Positions 1 to 9,838 of a stretch of 64,000 bases of DNA are shown one piece after another. Made by a program: the position numbers and the translations under genes. The stretch is from Woeseiaceae bacterium (GTDB lineage Bacteria; Pseudomonadota; Gammaproteobacteria; Steroidobacterales; Woeseiaceae), in NCBI GenBank assembly GCA_011772865.1, contig WVYQ01000023.1, positions 240,396 to 304,395 on the forward strand, in the 5' to 3' direction. The notes beneath the pieces were generated by a model, which did no database searches, was not told the DNA's origin, and saw only the letters and a list, made by a program, of their open reading frames with translations. The first letter of the stretch is position 1. Each line of letters starts with the position of its first letter.

Positions 1-822
1 CCCGACGAGCTTCATGTCCGTGATTTCGATCAGCAGGGAGTCCCCGCGCGCGAGAAAAGTTTCTTCTTCGTCAGAGCGAATCCCGTATTGACCCTCGCCC
101 GGCTCGTCGAGTCCGAACGTAATGACATTTTCGATGTGATCAGCCGCCTTGGCTGCGTCCTCGTCGGCGCGATTGACGACAGCGGCATGCGCCTCTCGGT
201 AGATCCGGTACTTCGACTCCCGGTACTCCGCCTCGCTCGTATGCCAGTCGAGGTGATCCGGTGATACGTTCAGCAGCACCGCAACTTCCGCCGGCAGATT
301 CCAGGTGCGCTGCAGCTGGAAGCTCGACAGCTCGAGCACGTAAAGATCGGGTTTGTCCTCGGCCAGCAGGTCCAGCGCGGGCTCGCCGAGATTGCCACCG
401 GCAAGCACCGTGCGTCCGTCAGCGCGGCACATGTGGTAGAGCAGTGTCGTGACCGTGCTCTTGCCGTTCGATCCGGTCACGGCGGCATACGGCGCCTTGG
501 CGTCGCGCGCGAACAGCTCGATGTCCGACACGACCTCGATTTTCTTGTCGCGCGCCTTGCCGAGGAGCTCGTCATCATCCGCAATGCCGGGCGATGCAAT
601 AACGCGGCTTACCTTGCCCGGCAACTTTGTATCGCCCAGCTGCACGTTTGCATCCGGCCAGAGTTCCTGGAGTTCCTCGAGACCCGGCGGCTCTTCCCGG
701 GAGTCGACGAAGATCGCGTTGCGGTCATTGCGCTGCAGGTAACGCGCAACGGACAACCCGGTTGCACCGAGACCGTATACGAGGTCCTTGCCGGTCACTT
801 TCTTTTTCTTTTTAGCGCTCAT
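1..822 (-). CDS. murD: UDP-N-acetylmuramoylalanine--D-glutamate ligase, C-terminus cut by window edge
   Basis: Reverse-strand reading frame from ATG at 820-822 ([22 protein letters not shown]...) with Mur ligase ATP motif AVTGSNGKS; directly downstream of mraY in a dcw cluster. Confidence 0.93.
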   Translation of the reverse strand, partial: MSAKKKKKVTGKDLVYGLGATGLSVARYLQRNDRNAIFVDSREEPPGLEELQELWPDANVQLGDTKLPGKVSRVIASPGIADDDELLGKARDKKIEVVSDIELFARDAKAPYAAVTGSNGKSTVTTLLYHMCRADGRTVLAGGNLGEPALDLLAEDKPDLYVLELSSFQLQRTWNLPAEVAVLLNVSPDHLDWHTSEAEYRESKYRIYREAHAAVVNRADEDAAKAADHIENVITFGLDEPGEGQYGIRSDEEETFLARGDSLLIEITDMKLVG

Positions 823-1913
823 CGGATCTTGAGACTCGCCAGACCGATCAGCACGAGAATGACCGTGATAATCCAGAATCGGACAATGACTTTCGGCTCC
901 GCCCAACCCTTGAGCTCGAAGTGGTGATGCAAGGGCGCCATGCGGAAGACGCGCTTGCCGGTCAACTTGTACGACGCGACCTGGATCATGACCGACAGCG
1001 TCTCGACGACGAAGACGCCACCCATGATCGCGAGCACGATTTCCTGCCGCACGATGACAGCGACGGCGCCAAGAGCCGCGCCCAGGGCGAGTGCACCGAT
1101 GTCGCCCATAAAGACCTGCGCCGGGTACGTGTTGAACCAGAGGAATCCGAGCCCCGCGCCGGCGAGCGCGGCGCAGAACACGAGGATCTCGCCGGTGCCT
1201 GCGACGTAGGGAATGCCGAGGTACCCGGAGAAATTCACGTTGCCGGTGACATAGGCGAAAACGCCGAGTGCGCCACCGACGAGGACCGTGGGCATGATTG
1301 CGAGTCCGTCGAGACCATCGGTCAGGTTGACGGCATTGCTGAAGCCGACGATGAACAAGAAGGTGATGACGATCTGGAACATGCCAATCGGGATCGTCAG
1401 GTCCTTGAAATACGGAATTAGCAGCGCTGTGGCCGTTTCGAGTGTGCCGGTGGCTGCGGAATAGTAATAAAGGCCAACCGCTGCGATGATCGCGACAAAT
1501 GATTGCCAGAACAGTTTTTGTTTCGCGGATATCCCGGCCGGATCCTGCAATACCAGTTTCTTGTAGTCGTCGACATAGCCGATCATCCCGAAACCCAGCG
1601 TCACGAACACGACCAGCCAGACGAACATATTTTCGAGATCGGCCCACATGACGGTGCTTACTGCGATAGCAGTCAGGATCAATGCACCGCCCATCGTCGG
1701 CGTACCCGCCTTGATCAGGTGGGTATCCGGGCCTTCCTCACGCACCGGCTGACCGACCTGATTCACGCTGAGCTTCGCGATCATCCGCGGCCCGATGACG
1801 AACGACAGGACCAGTGCCGTCAGCGCCCCGAGGATGGCGCGCATCGTCAGGTAGCTGAATACATTGAAGCCCGATTCGAACTGCGCGAGATACTCGGTGA
1901 GATATAGCAGCAT
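819..1913 (-). CDS. mraY: Phospho-N-acetylmuramoyl-pentapeptide-transferase
   Basis: [34 protein letters not shown]...; [15 protein letters not shown] and [13 protein letters not shown] motifs; start placed at MLLYL rather than the longer ORF. Confidence 0.97.
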   Translation of the reverse strand: MLLYLTEYLAQFESGFNVFSYLTMRAILGALTALVLSFVIGPRMIAKLSVNQVGQPVREEGPDTHLIKAGTPTMGGALILTAIAVSTVMWADLENMFVWLVVFVTLGFGMIGYVDDYKKLVLQDPAGISAKQKLFWQSFVAIIAAVGLYYYSAATGTLETATALLIPYFKDLTIPIGMFQIVITFLFIVGFSNAVNLTDGLDGLAIMPTVLVGGALGVFAYVTGNVNFSGYLGIPYVAGTGEILVFCAALAGAGLGFLWFNTYPAQVFMGDIGALALGAALGAVAVIVRQEIVLAIMGGVFVVETLSVMIQVASYKLTGKRVFRMAPLHHHFELKGWAEPKVIVRFWIITVILVLIGLASLKIR

Positions 1914-1915
1914 GA

Positions 1916-3277
1916 TCAGGCCCCCTTTCTCAGGGCTTCGGGCTCGCACAGTGCGTCGACGACGCGCTCCATGCGCATGCCGCGTGATCCCTTGACGAGT
2001 ATGCTGACCTTGTCATTCATAGCCGGACCGAGGTCCGCAAGGAGCGTATCCAGCGCATCGTATGCGCGGGCATCGTCACCAAAGGCCGTGCTGGCATGTG
2101 CGCTGAGTTCGCCCAGCGTGAACAGGCGATCGACGCCCGCTTCGCGTATGGATTTGCCAACATCGGTATGCAGCCGTATCGCGTCTTCGCCAAGCTCGAA
2201 CATGTCACCCAGAACCAGCCATGTTTCCCCACCCAGTGAAGCCAGGAACTCAGCGGCCGCGATCACCGATAAGGGGTTGGCGTTGTAGCTGTCGTCGTAG
2301 ATCGTGGCGCCGCGCATTCCGGGCACCGGCGCGAGGCGGCCCGATACGGCCGTGACTGATTCCAGTGCGCTGCGGATCTTGTCGGCCGGCACATCGAGCG
2401 CTGTCGCAACGGCTGCGGCCGCGCATGCGTTGCGTACGTTGTGAGTGCCCGCGAGCGGCAGGGTCAGTTCGATCGTCGTGTCGAGCAGGTGCATCGTGAA
2501 ATGTGTCTGTCCGGCTGCACTTTCGATCTGGTCGGCACGAATATCGGCCTCGCTGTCGAGGCCAAAACTGAGAACATCGATATCTTCGACGAGCGACTGC
2601 CAATAAGAGTAATACTCGTCGTCGGCATTCAGTACAGCGACGCTCGGGCGCGGCTCGCCCTGCAGGATCTCGGCCTTGGCGTGAGCGACGCCCTCGATGG
2701 ACCCGAATCCCTCGAGATGCGCGGCCGCTGCGTTCGTAATGACGACGATATTGGGCTTGGCAAGTCCGGTAAGGTACGCAATTTCACCGGCGTGATTCGC
2801 ACCCATTTCGAGCACAACGAAATGATGAGATTGGTCGATGCGCGACATCATCAATGGCATGCCGATGTCGTTATTCAGGTTGCCCTCGGTCGCAAGCGTC
2901 TCTTCCACAGACGACAGGCAGGCGGCGATCAGTTCCTTGAGTGTTGTCTTGCCGTTGCTTCCCGTAACGCCAACCACGATCACGTCATGCTGGTCGCGCC
3001 AGGCCCCGGCCAGCCGGCCGAGCGCGACACGCGTGTCGTCGACCTCGATCTGCGCGATCTCCGCATTGCTTCGGGACGACACGACCGCTCCGGCGGCACC
3101 CTTGCTGTTGGCATGGCTGACGAATGTGTTGCCATCGAAATTCGGACCGGACAACGCAACAAACAGCTCGCCTTCGCTGATGGATCGCGAGTCTGTGCTG
3201 ACACCGTTGAACTGACGGTCATCACCATGCAGTTCACCGTTCATGGCCTTTGCGGCGAAGGACAGCGATGCGTTCAA
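1916..3277 (-). CDS. murF: UDP-N-acetylmuramoyl-tripeptide--D-alanyl-D-alanine ligase
   Basis: [19 protein letters not shown]-binding motif; dcw synteny. Confidence 0.96.
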   Translation of the reverse strand: MNASLSFAAKAMNGELHGDDRQFNGVSTDSRSISEGELFVALSGPNFDGNTFVSHANSKGAAGAVVSSRSNAEIAQIEVDDTRVALGRLAGAWRDQHDVIVVGVTGSNGKTTLKELIAACLSSVEETLATEGNLNNDIGMPLMMSRIDQSHHFVVLEMGANHAGEIAYLTGLAKPNIVVITNAAAAHLEGFGSIEGVAHAKAEILQGEPRPSVAVLNADDEYYSYWQSLVEDIDVLSFGLDSEADIRADQIESAAGQTHFTMHLLDTTIELTLPLAGTHNVRNACAAAAVATALDVPADKIRSALESVTAVSGRLAPVPGMRGATIYDDSYNANPLSVIAAAEFLASLGGETWLVLGDMFELGEDAIRLHTDVGKSIREAGVDRLFTLGELSAHASTAFGDDARAYDALDTLLADLGPAMNDKVSILVKGSRGMRMERVVDALCEPEALRKGA

Positions 3278-4788
3278 GAGCCGCCCTCCGCCTTCTTGCC
3301 GAGATTCGCCAGCGCCACATCGTAGTCAGAGAAATCGATGCGCTCGGAACCGATAAGCTGGTAATCCTCGTGACCCTTGCCGGCGATCAGGACGATATCG
3401 TTCGACCCTGCTTTCTCGATCGCCCACCCGATCGCCGCAGCCCGATCCTCGAGGATGACGGCGCGATCCGGTTTGATCAGGCCTTCGACAATGTCCTCGA
3501 TGATCGACATCGGCGATTCTCTGCGCGGATTGTCGCTCGTGATCACGAGCCGGTCTGCCCGCAACTCGGCCATGCGTCCCATCTTTGACCGCTTACCCGG
3601 ATCCCGATCACCGCCACAGCCGAAAACGCACCACAGCAGCCCCTTGCAATGTGCACGCAGTGCCTTAAGCGCCGATTCGATCGCATGGGGTGTATGCGCG
3701 TAGTCGATGTAAACCGACGGCAATCCGGCTGCCGCCTCGACGCGCTCCATGCGGCCCGGTGGCGCGGTGACAGATTCGAGCGCCGCGCATGCGTCCGACA
3801 TCGGGACGCTGTGCTGCAGCAACGCAGCAAGCACGATGACGGCATTGGCGACATTGAAGTCGCCCGGCAATGGCACCGTGAATTCCGCATTGCCCCAGGA
3901 AGTGTTGACAGCCACGTGGGAGCCATCGCCGTTTGCAACAACGGAACGCACGAACACATACGGGCGTCCGTTGGCAACCCGGTCAAATCGTGTCGAGACC
4001 GTCACGACGTTTTGGCCGAACCGGCCCGCAAGCTCAGCGCCGAACTCGGAGTCGAGATTGATGATCCTGTTTTTCGCCGGGTAATCGAGAAACAGTTTTG
4101 CTTTCGCTTCGGCATACCGCCGCATGTCGCCGTGATAATCGAGGTGATCGCGGCTCAGATTCGTGAAGATAACCGAATCGAACTCGACACCATCCACCCG
4201 GCCCTGCGCGAGGGCATGTGATGATACTTCGATGGCTGCCCATTTGGCGCCGGCGTCGCGAAAATCGGCAAGCTGCCGATGCAGGTCGACCGTCCCCGGC
4301 GTTGTCATGCCCTCGCAGCCGCTGATCTCCCGTATGCCGGCGCCAAGCGTGCCGATGTACCCGCATCGCTGCCCGAGCCGTTCGCAGCACTGCGCGATCA
4401 ACCACGCGACTGTCGTCTTGCCATTGGTCCCGGTTATGCCGACGACATTTACCGATTGTGATGGTCGACCGAAAAATCGGTTCGCGATCTCTCCGGCATG
4501 TCCGGCAAGATCCGCTACGGCCACCATCGGCACACCGACTTCTGCAGCGGGGGCCTCCGCCGTCGATGAATCCCAGGCAATTGCTGCGACCCCGGCCGTA
4601 ACTGCGTCCGCAATGTAGTCGATCCCGTGTGAATTCGCGCCAGCGCAGGCGAGGAAGAGATCGCCGGGTCGAAGCGACCGGCTGTCGCTCGACAACCCGG
4701 TCACGGAAACCGCTGGCGCGTCTGCGATGCCGCTCAGCAATTCGTTCAGCGTCATTTTGGAATTCAGATGTTCCGCCGGCATGCTCAT
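3274..4788 (-). CDS. murE: UDP-N-acetylmuramoyl-L-alanyl-D-glutamate--2,6-diaminopimelate ligase
   Basis: GITGTNGKTTVAWL, DNPRRE motif typical of meso-DAP-adding enzyme; dcw synteny. Confidence 0.96.
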   Translation of the reverse strand: MSMPAEHLNSKMTLNELLSGIADAPAVSVTGLSSDSRSLRPGDLFLACAGANSHGIDYIADAVTAGVAAIAWDSSTAEAPAAEVGVPMVAVADLAGHAGEIANRFFGRPSQSVNVVGITGTNGKTTVAWLIAQCCERLGQRCGYIGTLGAGIREISGCEGMTTPGTVDLHRQLADFRDAGAKWAAIEVSSHALAQGRVDGVEFDSVIFTNLSRDHLDYHGDMRRYAEAKAKLFLDYPAKNRIINLDSEFGAELAGRFGQNVVTVSTRFDRVANGRPYVFVRSVVANGDGSHVAVNTSWGNAEFTVPLPGDFNVANAVIVLAALLQHSVPMSDACAALESVTAPPGRMERVEAAAGLPSVYIDYAHTPHAIESALKALRAHCKGLLWCVFGCGGDRDPGKRSKMGRMAELRADRLVITSDNPRRESPMSIIEDIVEGLIKPDRAVILEDRAAAIGWAIEKAGSNDIVLIAGKGHEDYQLIGSERIDFSDYDVALANLGKKAEGGS

Positions 4789-6512
4789 TGACTCATTGCC
4801 TGCATGATGCTGCCCGGGTCCCTGGCAGGCATCGCGTCGGGGGAAATAGCCAGAAGCCGCAGCGACTCCGACATGACGTTGGCGAATACGGGGGCCGCAA
4901 CGTCGCTGCCGTAATAGAGTTCGCCGCTGGGTTCGTCGATCACGACCACCGCAGCAAGGCGCGGGTTCGAGGCCGGAGCCAGCCCGGCAAAAATCGAAAT
5001 GTACTTGTCCTTGGAATAGCCGCCAGCCGCGAACTTCCAGGCCGTGCCCGTCTTGCCGGCTATCCGATAACCGGTGACGGCGGCTTTTGTGCCGGTGCCG
5101 CCAGGCCTGACGACTTCCTCGAGCATCCGCCGCACAGCCGCAGAAGAGTCCTCCGCCAGCGCGCGCTCGCCGTCGGGCGGAGCGTCGAGCGCAACCAGTG
5201 AAATTGGTCTGGACATGCCCCGTGTACCCAGCACCGAATACGCATGTGCCAGCTGCAGCGGCGTTACCGACACGCCGTATCCGTATGCGAGCGTCGCCTG
5301 ATTGATTGGACGCCAGTGGCTGTAGTGCGTCAGCAGACCCGCGGACTCGCCCGGGAATCCACTGCTCGTCAGCGAACCGAGACCGAACTGCGTCATCGTG
5401 TTCCAGAGCCGCTCGGGCTCCAGTTGCATCGCGAGCTTGGTGACGCCGACGTTACTGGAGCGCGCGAGAATTGTCGTCAGACTCACACGACCGAGATTAC
5501 GGCTGTCTTCAATGGTCTTGGGTCCCACAACGACGAAACCGGGCGCCGTATCGATCACGCTGGTCGGCCTGAAGTCACCGCTTTCGAGCGCGGCGGCGAC
5601 GATGAGCGGCTTGATGCTCGAACCCGGCTCGAAGATGTCGGTAACCGCACGATTGCGGTAACGCTCTGCCGAAAACTGGGACCGGTCGTTCGGGTTGTAC
5701 GTCGGCTGGTTAACCATTGCCAGAACTTCGCCGGTATGCACATCGAGAATCACGATCGATCCCGACTCGGCGTCGTGTTTGCGAATTGCCGCTTTCAGTG
5801 TCCGGTAGGCAAGGTACTGGATCCTGAGATCGATGCTCGTGCGCAACTCCTTGCCCGGATGCGGCGGCCGAATGCTTTCGACATCTTCGACCGATCGGCC
5901 CAGGCGATCCTTGAGAACACGCTTGGCCCCTGACTCGCCGGCCAGCCAGTGGTTGAACGCCAGCTCGAGGCCCTCCTGCCCTTCATCGTCGATATTCGTG
6001 AAGCCGACGAGATGACCTGCAACCTCACCGGCTGGGTAGTAACGGCGATACTCGCGCTGGACGTTGACGCCAGGCAGCTTGAGCGCGAGTACTTGCTGGG
6101 CCTGTTCCGGGCTCAGATGACGTTTGAGGTAAAGAAACTCCTTGTCCATGCTGCGCGTCACGCGGCGCATAAGCTGTTGTGAATCCAGCCCCAGCAGTCT
6201 CGCGAGTTCCGGCAGACGATCGACCGCCGGCGCGAGTTCGCCCGGATTGGCCCAGACGCTGTCCACGGGCGTGCTGATCGCGAGCGGCTCGCCATTGCGA
6301 TCTGTAATCGTGCCGCGATGGGCGGAGATCTTCTCGGTGCGCAAGTGGCGGGTATCCGCCTGCTGATTCAGGAACTCCTTGTTGAATACCTGCAGATGCA
6401 CCGCCCGTGTGACCAGCGAGACCGCAACGAGCGCGAAGAACACGCCCACGAACGCCAGTCGACCCGTGAATCGTCGTGCCGTCTGCTGCTTTGTCTCCGC
6501 TCCGCGCTTCAT
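4785..6512 (-). CDS. ftsI: Peptidoglycan D,D-transpeptidase FtsI (PBP3)
   Basis: N-terminal TM segment, EPGSSIKP (SxxK), SSN, KTGTAWK motifs; dcw synteny. Confidence 0.96.
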   Translation of the reverse strand: MKRGAETKQQTARRFTGRLAFVGVFFALVAVSLVTRAVHLQVFNKEFLNQQADTRHLRTEKISAHRGTITDRNGEPLAISTPVDSVWANPGELAPAVDRLPELARLLGLDSQQLMRRVTRSMDKEFLYLKRHLSPEQAQQVLALKLPGVNVQREYRRYYPAGEVAGHLVGFTNIDDEGQEGLELAFNHWLAGESGAKRVLKDRLGRSVEDVESIRPPHPGKELRTSIDLRIQYLAYRTLKAAIRKHDAESGSIVILDVHTGEVLAMVNQPTYNPNDRSQFSAERYRNRAVTDIFEPGSSIKPLIVAAALESGDFRPTSVIDTAPGFVVVGPKTIEDSRNLGRVSLTTILARSSNVGVTKLAMQLEPERLWNTMTQFGLGSLTSSGFPGESAGLLTHYSHWRPINQATLAYGYGVSVTPLQLAHAYSVLGTRGMSRPISLVALDAPPDGERALAEDSSAAVRRMLEEVVRPGGTGTKAAVTGYRIAGKTGTAWKFAAGGYSKDKYISIFAGLAPASNPRLAAVVVIDEPSGELYYGSDVAAPVFANVMSESLRLLAISPDAMPARDPGSIMQAMSQ

Positions 6513-6799
6513 GGCCGCTCGATGACGTAAATCTCGGTTGCCTCTGGCCGCACGAGCGACAAGTCGTCTTTTGCAACCTGTTCAATTCTTGCGTGCGTCG
6601 CCCAGGTACTCTGTTCGATCTGCAGCTGGCCCCACTCGATATTCAGCTGATCGCGTTCCTGCGTCAGTGTCTCGAGCTCGACGAACAACTTGCGCGACTC
6701 ATGCTTGGTGTAAATCAGGGCGATCGCGCTCGTAACGCAGACAACGGCGAAAACGAGCACCAGCGCGAAGGGCTGCCTCTTGTCGGTAACAGGAATCAC
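6509..6799 (-). CDS. ftsL: Cell division protein FtsL
   Basis: Short single-TM coiled-coil protein between rsmH and ftsI. Confidence 0.9.
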   Translation of the reverse strand: MIPVTDKRQPFALVLVFAVVCVTSAIALIYTKHESRKLFVELETLTQERDQLNIEWGQLQIEQSTWATHARIEQVAKDDLSLVRPEATEIYVIERP

Positions 6800-7725
6800 A
6801 GCCTCTCCGCCACCCGCAGGCGTGCGCTACGCGCCCTGGCATTCGCGGCGATCTCGTCAGCCGTCGCTGTAATCGGCCTGCCGATTCGTTTGAGTCTCGG
6901 CCGGAATTCTTCGGGCACGTCGGGCATGCCGCGATACTGCTCATGCTCCCGTGAGTGTGTCCGTATGAACCGCTTTACGATCCGGTCCTCCAGGGAATGA
7001 AAGCTGATCACGCAAAGCCGGCCGCCACGTGCCAGGATCTCGAGCGACTGATCGAGAGCCGCCTCGAGTTGCTCGAGCTCGCGATTGATGTAAATACGAA
7101 TCGCCTGAAAAGTCTTCGTGGCCGGATGCGTTTTGCGAGTGTGTGCCGGCACTACCGATGTGACGACGTCAGCGAGCTGCAGGGTCGTTGTCAACGGCCC
7201 GGCTTCCCGCGCGGCGACAATCGCCCTCGCAATCCGACCCGCCTGCTTCTCTTCGCCAAATTGTTTGAGTACGCGCCTCAATTCTTTTTCTTCCGTGTGC
7301 TCGAGCCAGTCAGCGGCGGAGATGCCTGACTCCGGGTCCATGCGCATGTCCAGAGGTCCGTCGCGAAGAAAGCTGAAGCCGCGGTTGGCCTGGTCCAGTT
7401 GTGGTGATGAGACCCCGAGGTCGAGAAGCAGTCCGTCGACCCGTCCTGTGAGCCCTTTTGCTTCAATACAAGCCGCCAGTTTTTCAATCTCGCCCCTTAC
7501 CAGTTCGAACCGGGGGTCTTTTGTCAGCACGTCGTCTGCATTGGCGATGGCCTCCGGATCGCGATCGATGGCTACGAGCCGGCCCGCCTCACCCAACTGC
7601 TTCAGAATCGCGCTGCTATGCCCACCTCGTCCGAACGTCCCGTCGACGTAAATACCGTCTTTCTTAATATCCAGCCCGTGGAGGACTGGCCCCAGCAGCA
7701 CCGGCACATGCGCGTTGCTGCTCAT
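6796..7725 (-). CDS. rsmH: 16S rRNA (cytosine1402-N4)-methyltransferase
   Basis: HVPVLLGPVL...VDGTFGRGGHS, DLGVSSPQLD, FHSLEDRIVKRF motifs. Confidence 0.97.
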   Translation of the reverse strand: MSSNAHVPVLLGPVLHGLDIKKDGIYVDGTFGRGGHSSAILKQLGEAGRLVAIDRDPEAIANADDVLTKDPRFELVRGEIEKLAACIEAKGLTGRVDGLLLDLGVSSPQLDQANRGFSFLRDGPLDMRMDPESGISAADWLEHTEEKELRRVLKQFGEEKQAGRIARAIVAAREAGPLTTTLQLADVVTSVVPAHTRKTHPATKTFQAIRIYINRELEQLEAALDQSLEILARGGRLCVISFHSLEDRIVKRFIRTHSREHEQYRGMPDVPEEFRPRLKRIGRPITATADEIAANARARSARLRVAERL

Positions 7726-7737
7726 AAGAGAGAACCG

Positions 7738-8187
7738 CTAGAACGAGATCGACTCGAGGTCCGGCGGCAAATCGCCATCGCCGTCTTCGCCGAGCCATGC
7801 ATCCCGTTTCTCGTTCCAGGTTTCCTCATCCCATAATTCAAACTTGTTGCCCTGACCGATCAGCATCGCGGCCTTATCGAGCCCCGCGAATTCGCGCAGC
7901 TCACGCGACACGAGAATCCGGCCGCTGGCATCCATATCAACCTCGGTGGCATAACCGACCATGATGCGCACGATGTTCCGTGCGGTGCGATTCATGCTCG
8001 GCAGCCGAACGAGCTTGCGTTCGAGCTCTTCCCAGTCGGGTAGCGGATAGATGAGCAGGCAATGGTCCTTGTCGACAGTGACAACGATTTGGCCATCACA
8101 ACGGGCGGCCAGCCGCTCCCGATACCGGGTCGGTATTGCCATACGCCCTTTGGCGTCCAACGTGACTTTTGTGGCCCCTCGAAACAC
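7738..8187 (-). CDS. mraZ: Transcriptional regulator MraZ
   Basis: FRGATKVTLDAKGRMAIPTRYRERL motif; GTG start at 8187 chosen over the longer track ORF (to 8307) because it matches the family N-terminus and leaves the MraZ box upstream. Confidence 0.93.
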   Translation of the reverse strand: MFRGATKVTLDAKGRMAIPTRYRERLAARCDGQIVVTVDKDHCLLIYPLPDWEELERKLVRLPSMNRTARNIVRIMVGYATEVDMDASGRILVSRELREFAGLDKAAMLIGQGNKFELWDEETWNEKRDAWLGEDGDGDLPPDLESISF

Positions 8188-8240
8188 AACGCGGCGGACA
8201 GCCCCGGTTTCGCTCTTCTGGCGCGAACCCTGGGCAGGGT

Positions 8241-8265
8241 GCCCATTCCCTCCCACTTTTATCCA
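8241..8265 (-). promoter_or_regulatory. MraZ-binding repeats (three TGGNN boxes, 10-bp period)
   Basis: Minus strand TGGAT-aaaag-TGGGA-gggaa-TGGGC, about 54 bp upstream of the mraZ GTG start; matches the known TGGGN-N5 repeat architecture of mraZ promoters. Confidence 0.8.
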
Positions 8266-8572
8266 CTTTTCAACACTATAAGGTCGCCGCGGATGGAGCG
8301 TCAACAAGCCCTGGCAATTATTTGTTGTTGTACAGGGACTTAGGGGCTTTTGAGTGGCCCAAATCGGGCAAATTGTGGCAAGTCTGGCGCTAGGAATTTC
8401 ATGGCGTTAGGCACGTTTCCTCGACACATTATGAAAAATGAGTGGGCGAACGGCGACAGGGGCCATTTTTCTTGCCGGCTAGGGTCGATCGGGGTCCTTT
8501 CTGCGCAGGGAGCGCACATTTTGACCACTTCGCTCGCGAAAAGTCAATAACTAATTGATTTTAAAAGGAAAG

Positions 8573-8940
8573 GAGAAACCAGGAGCCGACGATAAGCCGG
8601 GTTCTGTCGTGGACAATCATTCATCTGGGACAGCCGTCACCGACTGCCTCGTGCAACCTACCCGGAAGCCCGCTCGGAACCGGCGGTGGGCCAGAGCCCT
8701 GCTTCCCTATTTGGTCTTGCTCCAGGCGGGGTTTACCGTGCCGCGAACTGTTACCAGTCGCGCGGTGCGCTCTTACCGCACCTTTTCACCCTTACCGGCA
8801 TGCCGGCGGTATATTTTCTGTGGCACTTTCCGTGGGCTCGCGCCCCCCAGGCGTTACCTGGCGCCCTGTCCGATGGAGCCCGGACTTTCCTCTGCAGATT
8901 GCTGACCTGCAGCGATTGCCTGGCCGACTCCTGGTTTCTC
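8573..8940 (-). ncRNA. rnpB: RNase P RNA (class A)
   Basis: Minus strand contains GAGGAAAGTCCGGGCTCC, GGTAACGCCTGG, AAGGTGCGGTAAGAGCGCACCGCGCG, CTGGTAACAGT, GGTAAACCCCGCCTGGAGCAAGACCAAATAGGG, CAGAACCCGGCTTATCG; 13-bp P1 arms at 8573-8585 and 8928-8940. Confidence 0.96.
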
Positions 8941-8966
8941 GGACCGGGAATTGTACATCACTGCCG

Positions 8967-9809
8967 TCATTTTGAGGGCCCGGAGGCGCGCTCCAACAGT
9001 CGTTTATAGAGCTTATTGCGTTTCTCGCCTGTCGCCATCGCGACGATCCTGGCCACCTCCTTATCCGGCATTTTTCCGGCCAACTCGTCGAGCAGCCAGT
9101 CAACGTCGATTGTCGAGCCGGCCGCGATCTCGGTTCCGGAAACAACCAGTACCACCTCGCCTTTCTGGACAATTTCACCACTGTCGGCGTGTTGCCGGAG
9201 TTGCCCGAGCGTCGCGCCAATGCATTCTTCATGCACCTTCGTCAGTTCCCGGGCGAAAAATGCCGGACGGTCCGGGCCGAATGCTTTTTCGAGGTCGGCA
9301 AGCGATTCGCAAATACGATGAATCGATTCGTAAAAAACCAGGGTTCGGGTTTCCGCGCTCAGCCGGGCCAGCAGGTCGCGACGCGCTTTTTTCTTGGCCG
9401 GCAGGAATCCCTCGAAGCAGAAGCGATCGGTCGGCAGACCCGAGACCGACAACGCGGCGGTCATGGCGCTCGGCCCGGGAACCGGTGTCACGGTAATGCC
9501 CGCTTCCCGCGCGGCATGCACGACCCGATAACCCGGATCGGAGATCAGCGGTGTGCCGGCATCGCTGACCAATGCGATCGAACGACCCTCCAGCAGTTCG
9601 TCGATCAGTTTTTTTGCCCGTTCCTTTTCATTATGTTCATGCAATGCCAAAAGTCGTGTCTTGATCCCGAAATGCGATAGCAATCGCCCGGTGTGGCGAG
9701 TATCCTCGGCGGCTACGAGATCGACATCCGCGAGCGTCTGGCGTGCCCGCGGCGACAGATCGTCGAGGTTGCCGATTGGCGTTGCTACTACATACAGTGT
9801 GCCGCTCAT
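8967..9809 (-). CDS. rsmI: 16S rRNA (cytidine1402-2'-O)-methyltransferase
   Basis: MSGTLYVVATPIGNLDDLSPRA, LVSDAGTPLISDPGYR, PGPSA motifs. Confidence 0.96.
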   Translation of the reverse strand: MSGTLYVVATPIGNLDDLSPRARQTLADVDLVAAEDTRHTGRLLSHFGIKTRLLALHEHNEKERAKKLIDELLEGRSIALVSDAGTPLISDPGYRVVHAAREAGITVTPVPGPSAMTAALSVSGLPTDRFCFEGFLPAKKKARRDLLARLSAETRTLVFYESIHRICESLADLEKAFGPDRPAFFARELTKVHEECIGATLGQLRQHADSGEIVQKGEVVLVVSGTEIAAGSTIDVDWLLDELAGKMPDKEVARIVAMATGEKRNKLYKRLLERASGPSK

Positions 9810-9838
9810 CGATTTTGTAACCGGGATTCGCTCAGGCA

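Noticed and set aside
433-1907. Long + strand ORFs over murD/mraY (433..927, 921..1421, 1503..1907)
   Set aside because: Antisense shadow ORFs of high-GC coding sequence; no recognisable domains and compositionally odd proteins.
8350-9009. ORFs 8350..8550, 8555..8905 and 8686..9009
   Set aside because: Lie in the mraZ-rnpB spacer or over the RNase P RNA gene; translation of a structured RNA.
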